Source: Aureispira sp.
GTDB lineage: Bacteria > Bacteroidota > Bacteroidia > Chitinophagales > Saprospiraceae
Reading direction: 5' to 3'
Length of the DNA stretch: 43,027 nt
Assembly (NCBI GenBank): GCA_024222455.1
Contig: JAAEPD010000148.1
Span: forward strand, 1-43,027
Shown here: piece by piece, positions 1 through 6,833 of the stretch
How the letters are laid out: each line of letters starts with the position of its first letter
Position numbering within the stretch: position 1 is the stretch's first letter
Notes under the pieces: model-generated
What the model was told of the DNA's origin: nothing
Databases searched by the model: none
Seen by the model: only the letters and a program-made list of their open reading frames with translations
Program-made: the position numbers and the translations under genes

Positions 1-181
1 ACACGGCTTGCCAAGGTGGGTACTTACTTTCCATATTTCGCCATTGGCTACCTGTTCGCGTTATCCACAGTATCGCATCAAATATTTTTCGCAAAGATAA
101 TTTGCGTTTTCTTTGCCAATTTCAGTAGCCTTTTATAACTTCCCATTGGTCATCAGTGAGCGGTTCATGTTTGGTCTGCAT
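1..181 (-). pseudogene. IS5-family (IS427/IS1031-like) transposase, N-terminal fragment
   Basis: Reading the minus strand from ATG at 181, the translation begins MQTKHEPLTDDQWEVIKGY, hits TGA at 124-122, and continues in the same frame as NWQRKRKLSLRKIFDAIL and then WITRTGSQWRNMESKYPPW to the window edge. The LTDxQW start, the QRKRKxSLRxIFDAIL stretch and RTGxQWRN...YPPW are the hallmark N-terminal (DUF4096) region of IS5-family transposases of the IS427/IS1031 type. The rest lies outside the window. One nonsense codon at position 20 with an otherwise intact frame points to recent decay. The element's outer end probably lies near 196-202 (GTTGAC on the minus strand), but I could not define an inverted repeat or a target duplication. 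Confidence 0.8.
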
Positions 182-229
182 ATCTTTTAGTTTTCGTCAA
201 CCTAAGATACACTGATGATCTCTTTCTTC

Positions 230-271
230 CTAATTCTCAATTTCCCAAACACCTTCTAAGTCTAATGCCAT
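230..271 (-). other. Possible decapitated gene start beside the IS5 remnant (13 codons)
   Basis: Between the transposase remnant and the LRR gene, an ATG at 271 on the minus strand opens MALDLEGVWEIEN and then stops. It lies 8 bp downstream of the LRR gene's stop codon, in the position of a second cistron. The stop and the adjacent IS end could mean that a real gene was cut by the insertion. It could equally be a chance open stretch; the protein is too short to recognise. The remainder of 182-279 shows nothing else. Confidence 0.2.
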
Positions 272-279
272 TTTTATTT

Positions 280-741
280 TTAGACCAACTTAACTTTTTT
301 TCCCTTTTTGGCAAAAACTGTCAGAGAACCTATTAATTTAGGCAAGTTGCACAACTCATTGGGTAAAAAGGAAATGGGAGTAGTGGAGATATTAATACCT
401 TCCAAACCTGTCATTCCTTCGATTTCGGGAGGGAGTTCTTTTATTTTAGTATTATAAATATCTAATTCTTTGAGTTTAGTCAATTGACCAATAGCTTTAG
501 GTATTTGCTCTATCTTTAAAATGCTCCAATTTATTTGGGGTAAATCCTTCAATGGTTCTACTATTCCATGCTTCAAACATGCTCTAACTCGCCAATCTTT
601 AGGATGTAACTGTTCAAACAACTCCATAGGAATACAATCTTGGCTTTTCATCAACTCAAAAGCAAGATCTTGATTAGCTTCTATTCTAGAGTCAAATAAA
701 GCCTCTATTTTTTCTATGAATTCTTCTCTAGAAAATTCCAT
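280..741 (-). CDS. Short leucine-rich-repeat protein
   Basis: A 153-residue protein with no signal peptide, probably cytoplasmic. Residues about 1-35 form a helical cap ending in NQDLAFELMKSQ, which resembles the start of the LRR protein at 24398 (ENVKLAFQLSEGQ). Residues about 70-145 hold roughly three 23-residue LRRs with the pattern LTKLKELDIYNTKIKELPPEI, typical of bacterial plant-type/Shoc2-like repeats that make protein-binding arcs. The repeat array is much shorter than usual and ends in a basic tail (FAKKGKKVKLV), so the gene could be a shortened copy of a longer LRR gene. It lies alone on the minus strand, pointing towards the IS5 remnant. Partner and function are unknown; the fold assignment is firm, any role is not. 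Confidence 0.8.
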   Translation of the reverse strand: MEFSREEFIEKIEALFDSRIEANQDLAFELMKSQDCIPMELFEQLHPKDWRVRACLKHGIVEPLKDLPQINWSILKIEQIPKAIGQLTKLKELDIYNTKIKELPPEIEGMTGLEGINISTTPISFLPNELCNLPKLIGSLTVFAKKGKKVKLV

Positions 742-801
742 TTTATAGATATTTGGTTATCTTCAATCCAAATCTACTCATTCTATATGAGATATTAATA
801 T

Positions 802-911
802 TACTGTGTAGAAATCCCCCTAACCCCCTTAAAAAGGGGGAATTGACAATGTGTAAAATCAAAACAGTACATTCCTCCTTTTAAAGGGGACTAGGGGATT
901 TTCAACAGTAT
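802..911. repeat. MITE-like element with long imperfect terminal inverted repeats
   Basis: About 110 bp bounded by arms that are inverted copies of each other. The left arm starts tactgtgtagaaatccccct and the right arm, read on the other strand, starts tactgttgaaaatcccctag; the match runs about 40 bp with scattered mismatches. Each arm also folds on itself (CCCCCTTAAAAAGGGGG on the left, CCTTTTAAAGG on the right). No ORF lies inside. It sits 24 bp upstream of the glycosyltransferase start, so it forms part of that gene's leader. Small non-coding elements of this AAATCCCCC...GGGGGATTT kind are common in several phyla; which transposase moves this one is unknown. Confidence 0.65.
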
Positions 912-935
912 CAAAATTCTTTTTTATTCTACATA

Positions 936-2036
936 ATGACTTTTTTATTCTATAGTTGGATATTCTTTGTGGTTTGTCAATTTCTATTTTGGGGAATACT
1001 CTTCAATAAACAGTTGGTATTTACTAAACAGGTCATAAAAAAGGAATTGCCAAGTGTTTCTATTATCATTTGTGCTCGAAATGAGGTATCTAATCTACAA
1101 AAGTATTTGCCCTCTATCCTAGAACAAGACTATCCAGATTATGAAGTTTGGGTTATTGATGATGCCTCTACCGATCGAACTAGAGAAGTATTGACAGGGT
1201 TAGCAACTAAACATTCTAATCTACATATTCATAGCATTGCAACTAAAGCCTCTAAAGGAAAGAAAGCAGCCTTACAAAAAGGTATAGAATTGGCTCAATA
1301 TGAATGGTTATTACTCACTGATGCAGATTGCAAACCTAGTAGCAATCAATGGATAAAAAGTATGCAAGCTGCTACAACTCCTGATACCCAGATAGTATTG
1401 GGTTATGGGCCAAATTATTCCCATCCTGTGCTAGTTAGTCAGTGGAGTAGTTTTGAAACCAGTTATACTGCTATTCAATACCTATCATTAGCAGCATGGG
1501 GTTCCCCTTATATGGGAGTTGGGCGAAATTTGATGTACAAAAAAGAATTATTCTTGCAAAATAATGGTTTTCAAAAGCATCAACACTTAGCTTCGGGCGA
1601 TGATGATTTATTTGTGAATAAAGTAGCCAATAGTATTAATACCAATATTTGTATCTCGCCCAAAAGCTTTGTATATTCGGAGCCTAAACAAACTTGGGGA
1701 GCATTGTATCAACAAAAAACAAGACACTATTCAACCGCCACAAGTTACCGTTTAGTGCATCAGGTACTATTGATACTATTATCTTTATCACATTTTGGAT
1801 ATATTCTATTGTCTATAGCTTTGCTTGTACTTGGATGTTATCCGTTATACATATTAGGAACTTATCTTCTCCGCTTATTGCTGCTTTATATAGTTTGGAA
1901 TAATTGGTTAAATATATTTAACAATAAAAAATTGTTAAAACTCCTATGGTTTTTCGATATCTTTATAGTATTATATTATATAGTAATGGCTCCAGCATTA
2001 TTTAGGAGCAACCCATCAATTAATTGGAAGGAATAG
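936..2036 (+). CDS. Family 2 glycosyltransferase, membrane-bound
   Basis: A 366-residue GT2 enzyme that should transfer a sugar from a nucleotide-sugar donor at the inner face of the cytoplasmic membrane. One N-terminal transmembrane helix (residues 2-24) precedes the GT-A domain, which shows VSIIICARNE (about 41-50), the strand-end VIDDAS, the metal-binding LLTDADC (DxD-type) and SGDDDLF in the acceptor loop; QQKTRHYST supplies the Q/RxxRW-like region of processive and related GT2 enzymes. Three or four hydrophobic helices close the C-terminus (about 270-355). The gene starts just after the MITE-like element and ends 2 bp before the sigma-factor ATG, so the two are almost certainly co-transcribed. 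Acceptor and product cannot be read from sequence; a role in exopolysaccharide or glycolipid assembly is a family-level guess. Confidence 0.9.
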   Translation: MTFLFYSWIFFVVCQFLFWGILFNKQLVFTKQVIKKELPSVSIIICARNEVSNLQKYLPSILEQDYPDYEVWVIDDASTDRTREVLTGLATKHSNLHIHSIATKASKGKKAALQKGIELAQYEWLLLTDADCKPSSNQWIKSMQAATTPDTQIVLGYGPNYSHPVLVSQWSSFETSYTAIQYLSLAAWGSPYMGVGRNLMYKKELFLQNNGFQKHQHLASGDDDLFVNKVANSINTNICISPKSFVYSEPKQTWGALYQQKTRHYSTATSYRLVHQVLLILLSLSHFGYILLSIALLVLGCYPLYILGTYLLRLLLLYIVWNNWLNIFNNKKLLKLLWFFDIFIVLYYIVMAPALFRSNPSINWKE

Positions 2037-2038
2037 GA

Positions 2039-2647
2039 ATGAACAAAAATTTATCAGATCGCGCCGTAGAGGATTATCAGTTGGTACGTAAAGCTGTAGA
2101 TCATAATGATCAGTCTGCTTATGCCCAACTCATGGATCGCTACAAGGAGGCCATTTTTCACACCATGTTCAAAATGGTGCACAACCGAAGTGATGCCGAT
2201 GATCTAACTATTGAGGCTTTTGGTAAGGCCTTTCGGAAACTTCATACCTATACACCCAACTATGCTTTTAGCACTTGGTTGTTTAAGATAGCATCGAATA
2301 ACTGTATCGATTTTATCAGGAAACAACGGATGAAAACATTATCTATTGATGATCCAATGGAAAAGGATAGTGCTCAAGATTTTACCAATCATCTAAAAGC
2401 AGATTCTCTCGATCCTGAAGAGCGTTTTATACGTCAACAACGTAAGGTGCTCATGCGGGAATTGCTCACTAAATTGAGCGACAAGTACCGTATTATGATA
2501 GAGTTGCGCTACTTTGAGGAGTTATCTTACCAAGAAATAGCAGACCGCTTAACTCTGCCTATTGGTACCGTAAAAGCTCAACTCTTTAGAGCCAAAGAAT
2601 TGCTCTATGATATTCTAAAAAAGCCTAACACTAAGAATATACTCTAG
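2039..2647 (+). CDS. ECF-type RNA polymerase sigma factor
   Basis: A 202-residue sigma-70-family factor with region 2 (about 25-92: YKEAIFHTMFKMVHNRSDADD, then AFSTWLFKIASNNCIDFIRKQR) and region 4 (about 140-195: LSYQEIADRLTLPIGTVKAQLFRAKELL, the helix-turn-helix for the -35-type element), and no regions 1.1 or 3, as in the ECF group. I use the ATG at 2039, which follows GGAAGG and the stop of the glycosyltransferase by 2 bp; a TTG at 2024 would add five residues and overlap that gene. Translational coupling to a glycosyltransferase suggests cell-envelope control. No anti-sigma gene is visible next to it, so its switch is unknown. The region between the two domains is rich in acidic residues. 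Confidence 0.92.
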   Translation: MNKNLSDRAVEDYQLVRKAVDHNDQSAYAQLMDRYKEAIFHTMFKMVHNRSDADDLTIEAFGKAFRKLHTYTPNYAFSTWLFKIASNNCIDFIRKQRMKTLSIDDPMEKDSAQDFTNHLKADSLDPEERFIRQQRKVLMRELLTKLSDKYRIMIELRYFEELSYQEIADRLTLPIGTVKAQLFRAKELLYDILKKPNTKNIL

Positions 2648-2690
2648 GTTTTATATTATCAATTTTTCAAATTAGCATATTACTCTAGTT

Positions 2691-3290
2691 ATGTTTTACG
2701 AATTTAATGGATACAAACCTGTGGTGCATCCAACTGCTTTTGTACACCCTCAAGCCAATATTACAGGCAATGTGATTATAGGTAAGGATGTTTATATTGG
2801 TCCTGGTGCTGTACTGCGTGGAGATTGGGGGGCTATTATAATAGAAGATGGTTGCAATGTACAAGAAAACTGTGTAGTGCACATGTTTCCTGGCAAAACA
2901 GTTCGACTGCAAGAGGCTGCTCATATTGGGCATGGTGCTATTATACATGGTGCAAATATTGGTAAGAATGTATTGGTAGGTATGAATGCAGTCTTGATGG
3001 ATGATGTAGAGGTTGGAGACAATTGTCTAATCGGTGCGCTTTGCTTTGTTCCTGCAAATATGGTTATCCCAAATCAGAAACTAGTGGTAGGAAACCCTGC
3101 TAAAATCATTAAAGATTTGAGTGATGAAATGGTCGATTGGAAATCGGAAGGCACCCAATTGTATCAAAAATTGCCAGCAGAATGTAGAGATAGCCTCAGA
3201 ACGTGTGAACCCCTTCAAGAGGTTCCTAAAGACTGGACGGTGCAAGATTATTCTGATTATAAGACTTGGGCAGAACTAAAGAAAAAGTAA
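2691..3290 (+). CDS. paaY: PaaY/CaiE-like hexapeptide-repeat protein (gamma-carbonic-anhydrase superfamily)
   Basis: A 199-residue left-handed beta-helix protein. Hexapeptide repeats run from about residue 10 to 125 (NVIIGKDVYIGPGAVLRGD, NIGKNVLVGMNAVLMDDVEV), followed by the C-terminal helix and the NPAKIIKDLSDEMVDWK...GTQLYQKL segment characteristic of the PaaY/CaiE subgroup. Candidate zinc-ligand histidines are in VVHMFPG and AHIGHGAIIH. PaaY of E. coli is a trimeric thioesterase that hydrolyses dead-end thioesters of phenylacetate breakdown; other members act as carbonic anhydrases. No other paa gene is in this window, so a general thioester-salvage role is at least as likely. Its stop overlaps the next start by one base (TAATG), so translation is coupled to the gene at 3290. 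Confidence 0.85.
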   Translation: MFYEFNGYKPVVHPTAFVHPQANITGNVIIGKDVYIGPGAVLRGDWGAIIIEDGCNVQENCVVHMFPGKTVRLQEAAHIGHGAIIHGANIGKNVLVGMNAVLMDDVEVGDNCLIGALCFVPANMVIPNQKLVVGNPAKIIKDLSDEMVDWKSEGTQLYQKLPAECRDSLRTCEPLQEVPKDWTVQDYSDYKTWAELKKK

Positions 3291-4009
3291 TGGCATTATT
3301 TCCTTTAGTACTCATCATAGCATTGGGAGTTGTTGTTCTATTTATAATATTTAGAACTAGTGCTGGTGTTAATTCTGATATTTTAGATAATGTTCAAGAA
3401 CATGTATTCCCACCAACAAACGATCTTCCAGATAGACCTATTCCTTTTGGATACAAAAGATCATGGATGGCTATATCTTCCACTCATTCTAAGAAAATAT
3501 TAAAGGATTTAGGTATAAAGCATTTTATATCTTCCAACTGGGCTAGTGGATTGCAATATACTCGTCATGGAAGTTATTTTTTCATCAGTCCTCCCTTAGG
3601 TAATTGGACACTGGTTATTAATGACATTGCATATGACGATCAGTTCAAACCTATGCTAGAACGACTTAGTGAAGAGTTTGGTGAGGTTCAAGCATTTGCT
3701 ACAGATCGCCGTTCAGAATATCATTTTTGGGCTAGAGCTGTTAATGGAGTTACCTTGCGATATTGTTCATTTTCTGATGATGGAGTTACCGTAAATGGTG
3801 CACCTTCTACAATAGAGCAAGATAATAAAGGTCTTAAAATATTTCAGGATATTACACCTGAGGCATACAAGCAGTTATTAGTTAATGATATTGAATATTG
3901 GCCTTCTGAAGATGATGTCATGGAAATTGCTGGTCACTGGAGCATTAATCCTTGTGAGCTTCATCAGCAAGAAGCTGTTGGCTTAGGAATATTAGGTTAC
4001 AGACCTTAA
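3290..4009 (+). CDS. Uncharacterised single-pass membrane protein
   Basis: A 239-residue protein beginning at the ATG overlapping the paaY stop (TAATG); an upstream TTG at 3266 would only add eight residues from inside paaY. Residues 1-22 (ALFPLVLIIALGVVVLFIIF) form an N-terminal transmembrane anchor. The rest is a soluble domain with conserved-looking blocks SSNWASGLQY, FFISPPLGNWTLVINDI, a FGEVQAFATDRRSEYHFWARAVNG core and WSINPCEL near the end. I recognise this as an unassigned family found scattered in bacteria, with a Trp/Arg-rich core, but know no function for it. The coupling to paaY suggests co-expression, not necessarily a shared pathway. A large palindrome follows 36 bp after the stop. 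Confidence 0.75.
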   Translation: MALFPLVLIIALGVVVLFIIFRTSAGVNSDILDNVQEHVFPPTNDLPDRPIPFGYKRSWMAISSTHSKKILKDLGIKHFISSNWASGLQYTRHGSYFFISPPLGNWTLVINDIAYDDQFKPMLERLSEEFGEVQAFATDRRSEYHFWARAVNGVTLRYCSFSDDGVTVNGAPSTIEQDNKGLKIFQDITPEAYKQLLVNDIEYWPSEDDVMEIAGHWSINPCELHQQEAVGLGILGYRP

Positions 4010-4045
4010 ACTACATGTATCTTTTCTTCCTTTTTGTATTATGAT

Positions 4046-4090
4046 TAGGCTATGAAGTTTTTCTAATTAATTAGAAAAATGCATAGCCTA
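4046..4090. repeat. 45-bp near-perfect palindrome between two genes
   Basis: The left arm TAGGCTATG pairs with CATAGCCTA at the right end; inside, TTTTTCTAATT pairs with AATTAGAAAAA, leaving only a short asymmetric mismatch (AAG against TG). The whole sequence is a hairpin of about 21 pairs with almost no loop. It lies 36 bp after the stop of the gene at 3290 and 14 bp before the phosphatase ATG. No T-run follows the outer stem, so it is not a standard intrinsic terminator; it could halt transcription, stabilise an mRNA end, or be a dimeric-protein site. Confidence 0.7.
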
Positions 4091-4104
4091 TTAACCAAAA
4101 AATA

Positions 4105-4755
4105 ATGCTAAAACTCTATTTCATACGACATGCTCAAGGCAAAAATAATGTCAATCCCAATATTATTTCGGGACATTCAAAGGCTGTATTGTTGACTGCC
4201 AAAGGTAGAAAACAAGCAAGAGCATTGGGTAAACGACTAGATACCCAAAATGTGAAATTTGATGAAGTATATTGTTCACCCACTACTCGAACTAAAGAAA
4301 CGGCTGAGTTGGCCTGTGGATTTATACGAATTTTCCCTAAAACTATACAATATAGTGATGAATTGATAGAAGTTTCGAAAGGAGATTGGGAGGGCAAGCA
4401 TCGAGCAGTTATCTATACTCCCGAAGTAAAAGAGGCTATGCAGGCAGATCCTTATGGATTTTGTCCGCCTAATGGGGAGAATATGGAAATGGTAGAAAAA
4501 CGAGTCTATGAATGGATAGAAACTACCTTATTGCCTAAGGCCGATCAAAACCTGAAAATTGGAATTTTTACGCACAGTTTTGTGATTAAATCTGTGTTTA
4601 GAAAACTAATGAAGGCAGATAGACGAACTGCTTTGAATATAACGATTAATAATACTTCTATCACTCGATTCAATTATGATTCAGCAAAAGGTTGGATACT
4701 CGATCATCTTAATGATGATGGGCATTTAAAACTTACTAATTACTGGCTTTCTTAA
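4105..4755 (+). CDS. Histidine phosphatase family protein (phosphoglycerate-mutase-like)
   Basis: A 216-residue cytosolic protein of the branch-1 histidine phosphatase superfamily. The catalytic motif LYFIRHAQGKNN is at residues 4-15 (RHA with His10 as the phosphoacceptor), the SPTTRTKETAE arginine motif follows at about 53-63, and the second catalytic histidine is in GIFTHSFV (about 155-162). E91-like acid/base residues are present in the VSKGDWEG segment. Members range from cofactor-dependent phosphoglycerate mutase to broad phosphatases; the length and the WEG motif favour a phosphatase, but the substrate cannot be set. The gene starts 14 bp after the 45-bp palindrome. The downstream lipoprotein gene begins 61 bp later, probably in the same transcript. 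Confidence 0.85.
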   Translation: MLKLYFIRHAQGKNNVNPNIISGHSKAVLLTAKGRKQARALGKRLDTQNVKFDEVYCSPTTRTKETAELACGFIRIFPKTIQYSDELIEVSKGDWEGKHRAVIYTPEVKEAMQADPYGFCPPNGENMEMVEKRVYEWIETTLLPKADQNLKIGIFTHSFVIKSVFRKLMKADRRTALNITINNTSITRFNYDSAKGWILDHLNDDGHLKLTNYWLS

Positions 4756-4816
4756 TACAAATAAGTGTTTTGGAGAGTTGGAAATTATTTTCAGAACTAC
4801 TAAACACTGTTTCTTG

Positions 4817-5779
4817 ATGTATAAACTGGTGACTATATTTGTATTATTTATGCTCATTGGCTGCCAAGCAGAACAGCCCAATACTCCAACTCCTCAATCA
4901 ATTAGTGTTGATACTGCCCAAACAGATACACTTACAACAATAGAGGCTGATATTATACCAGAGCCTATCTCACTCAGCCCTGTTCCAAATAGAGACAATA
5001 TCCGAAAAAAATTACAATCCAAAATTGATACTAAACAACCTTTAGTAGTGCATGTCTTTGTGCCTTTGTGCGACAACGAAAATCAAGGGATTGTACCGAC
5101 TTCTAGGCCATCTTTAGGAAATGGGTTGAGTTTGAAATCTAATCTATATTGGGCAACCAGCACAGGCATGAAAAAATATTTTAAAACAGATTCTAAATGG
5201 CAACTCCTTGATAACTTTTATGATGTAGATAGTAATGTTTTAGAGCGAGTAGTTTTTAGAAGGAATTACTCTAATGGGGCTATCGTTTATCTAGTTGCAG
5301 ATGCTTATAGAGGCGATCGGATGGAGGCTACCGTCAATGATTATCTTCGTGCATTATCCAATAGTTATGAAGAGCAACTAGAAATTGATAGTCAAAAAAT
5401 AGCAATACATGGAGGAGCTGATTTTATGGTTTTTAATGGACACAATGGATTGATGGATATGGTGGAAGTTCAAGGCTGGACAAATACAAGTGATAAAGAA
5501 ACTGATGCCGCAATTATTGCTTGTATATCTAGCGACTATTTTGAAGAGTATCTCATACAAGCAAAAGCTTATCCATTGCTTCGCTGCAATCATTTATTGC
5601 ATCCAGGAGCTTATGTTTTGAGTCCTGTTATAGATGGTTGGGTCAATAATATAGAGGATGATGTACTAAAAGTGCATGCAGGTCGAGCTTATTGCAAACG
5701 CCATAAATGCAGCGCAAAAACGAGTCGTAACTATTTTAGTACAGGTTGGGCAGCACCTCAAGAAGAAATAGTTTTTTAA
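4817..5779 (+). CDS. Lipoprotein with possible clan-CD cysteine-peptidase-like fold
   Basis: I choose ATG 4817, giving MYKLVTIFVLFMLIGCQ: a lipoprotein signal with a lipobox LIGC, so the mature 305-residue protein is membrane-anchored in the periplasm or outer membrane. A TTG at 4778 would bury the signal. The family is uncharacterised to my knowledge. Its conserved-looking core has VHVFVPLCDNENQGIVP, SNLYWATSTGMKKYF, a hydrophobic strand ending in FMVFNGHNGLMD (about 208-219), and a second strand ending in AAIIACISSDYF (about 241-252). A histidine-glycine turn followed by a hydrophobic strand ending in Ala-Cys is the pattern of clan CD (caspase/gingipain/legumain) peptidases, so His213 and the Ala-Cys cysteine may form a dyad; that is inference. 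Its stop overlaps the stop of the convergent gene at 5776. Confidence 0.7.
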   Translation: MYKLVTIFVLFMLIGCQAEQPNTPTPQSISVDTAQTDTLTTIEADIIPEPISLSPVPNRDNIRKKLQSKIDTKQPLVVHVFVPLCDNENQGIVPTSRPSLGNGLSLKSNLYWATSTGMKKYFKTDSKWQLLDNFYDVDSNVLERVVFRRNYSNGAIVYLVADAYRGDRMEATVNDYLRALSNSYEEQLEIDSQKIAIHGGADFMVFNGHNGLMDMVEVQGWTNTSDKETDAAIIACISSDYFEEYLIQAKAYPLLRCNHLLHPGAYVLSPVIDGWVNNIEDDVLKVHAGRAYCKRHKCSAKTSRNYFSTGWAAPQEEIVF

Positions 5780-6792
5780 TTAGATTTAGCTCTGATTAAT
5801 GACCAAAGACCTAATACTAAGTTGAACAACCCTAATAAATAACCTACTACAATATTGTTCTGTCTTATTTGGGTGGAATCGAAGAAAGAAGATTTTACTA
5901 ATGGTACTATTTTAGTAAAGCCTCCTAGGCTCTCACTTGCTGATCGATCTTGTGGCAGCCAACTGGAGACAACGGCTCTAAAGTAAACCCAACTTTTGGG
6001 AATTCCGGTCAGCATAGATTTCCCTAATTTGGGGTTTTCTGTCTTAAACGTAGGGCGTTGTACAGCAGCTCCTATTTGTCCTTTTGCATTGGTTGTTATT
6101 GCGATTTGTTCTTGGTTTTTAGCTCTTCGCACGGTTAGCAAAAGCTCTTGTGAAGGACTTTCTTGAAGTTTTGCTTTAAACTCATCAAAAAAGGCTAAGT
6201 TTTTACCATCAATTCCCAATAACTGATCACCGGTTCTTAATCCTGCTTGAGCAGCAGGAGAGTTAGGTTGAACAGCCTCTATTATAAAAGGAATTCTAGC
6301 TTGAATTAAAGGCTCTCGCCCCCCTAATAAATCAACAGGAAAATCAGTAGGAACTTGAACCAATACCTCTTGGCCATCCCTTTTTACCCTAATTGTTTGG
6401 ACATTCTCGAAGAGCAAAGCATTCTTTATACGATTAGGCTCAAAATATTTAAAGGGGGCTTCTCCTATATTTAGGATAATATCACCATTTTGTAACCCTA
6501 GCCTTTCAGCTGCTTCCGAACAAGCTATCCCATCAGATACATTTGCTGTCAGAATCTTTTTTTCACTATTATAATAAATCTCTAAGCCCATAAATACAAT
6601 GGCAAAGAGAATTGGCCATAAGATGCTAGATAATAATAACCCTAATCTCTTTCCTATATGGACTTGCTGCCCTTTATCTACTTGAAGCAATTTATTGAGC
6701 GAAACACCCAACAACTTAGCCACTCCATACTGTACTAAAGCATACAGAATGAAGATAACAAACAAGCTAATAACTACATTCAGAATCCACAT
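5776..6792 (-). CDS. Catalytically dead RseP-like (M50 family) double-PDZ membrane protein
   Basis: From ATG 6792 the protein (338 residues) starts MWILNVVISLFVIFILYALV, aligning with the first helix of RseP-type site-2 proteases. The zinc motif HExLGH is replaced: Y17-A18-L19-V20-Q21, followed by the usual VAKLLGV. A second helix (about 48-70) and two PDZ domains follow (about 83-150, VSDGIACSEAAERLGLQNGD; about 170-235, VQPNSPAAQAGLRTGDQLLG). RseP enzymes then have an NxxPxPxLDGG helix that supplies the third zinc ligand; here the C-terminus ends early at GLFNLVLGLWSLIRAKSN without LDG. The protein is about 100 residues short of active homologues. It cannot be a metalloprotease by these motifs; a scaffold or substrate-holding role is inferred. 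An alternative TTG start at 6822 adds ten residues. It follows panE by 41 bp on the same strand. Confidence 0.85.
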   Translation of the reverse strand: MWILNVVISLFVIFILYALVQYGVAKLLGVSLNKLLQVDKGQQVHIGKRLGLLLSSILWPILFAIVFMGLEIYYNSEKKILTANVSDGIACSEAAERLGLQNGDIILNIGEAPFKYFEPNRIKNALLFENVQTIRVKRDGQEVLVQVPTDFPVDLLGGREPLIQARIPFIIEAVQPNSPAAQAGLRTGDQLLGIDGKNLAFFDEFKAKLQESPSQELLLTVRRAKNQEQIAITTNAKGQIGAAVQRPTFKTENPKLGKSMLTGIPKSWVYFRAVVSSWLPQDRSASESLGGFTKIVPLVKSSFFDSTQIRQNNIVVGYLLGLFNLVLGLWSLIRAKSN

Positions 6793-6833
6793 AAACAGAG
6801 GTATTAAAGGTGTAAGAATCAAAAAAAATTAAT

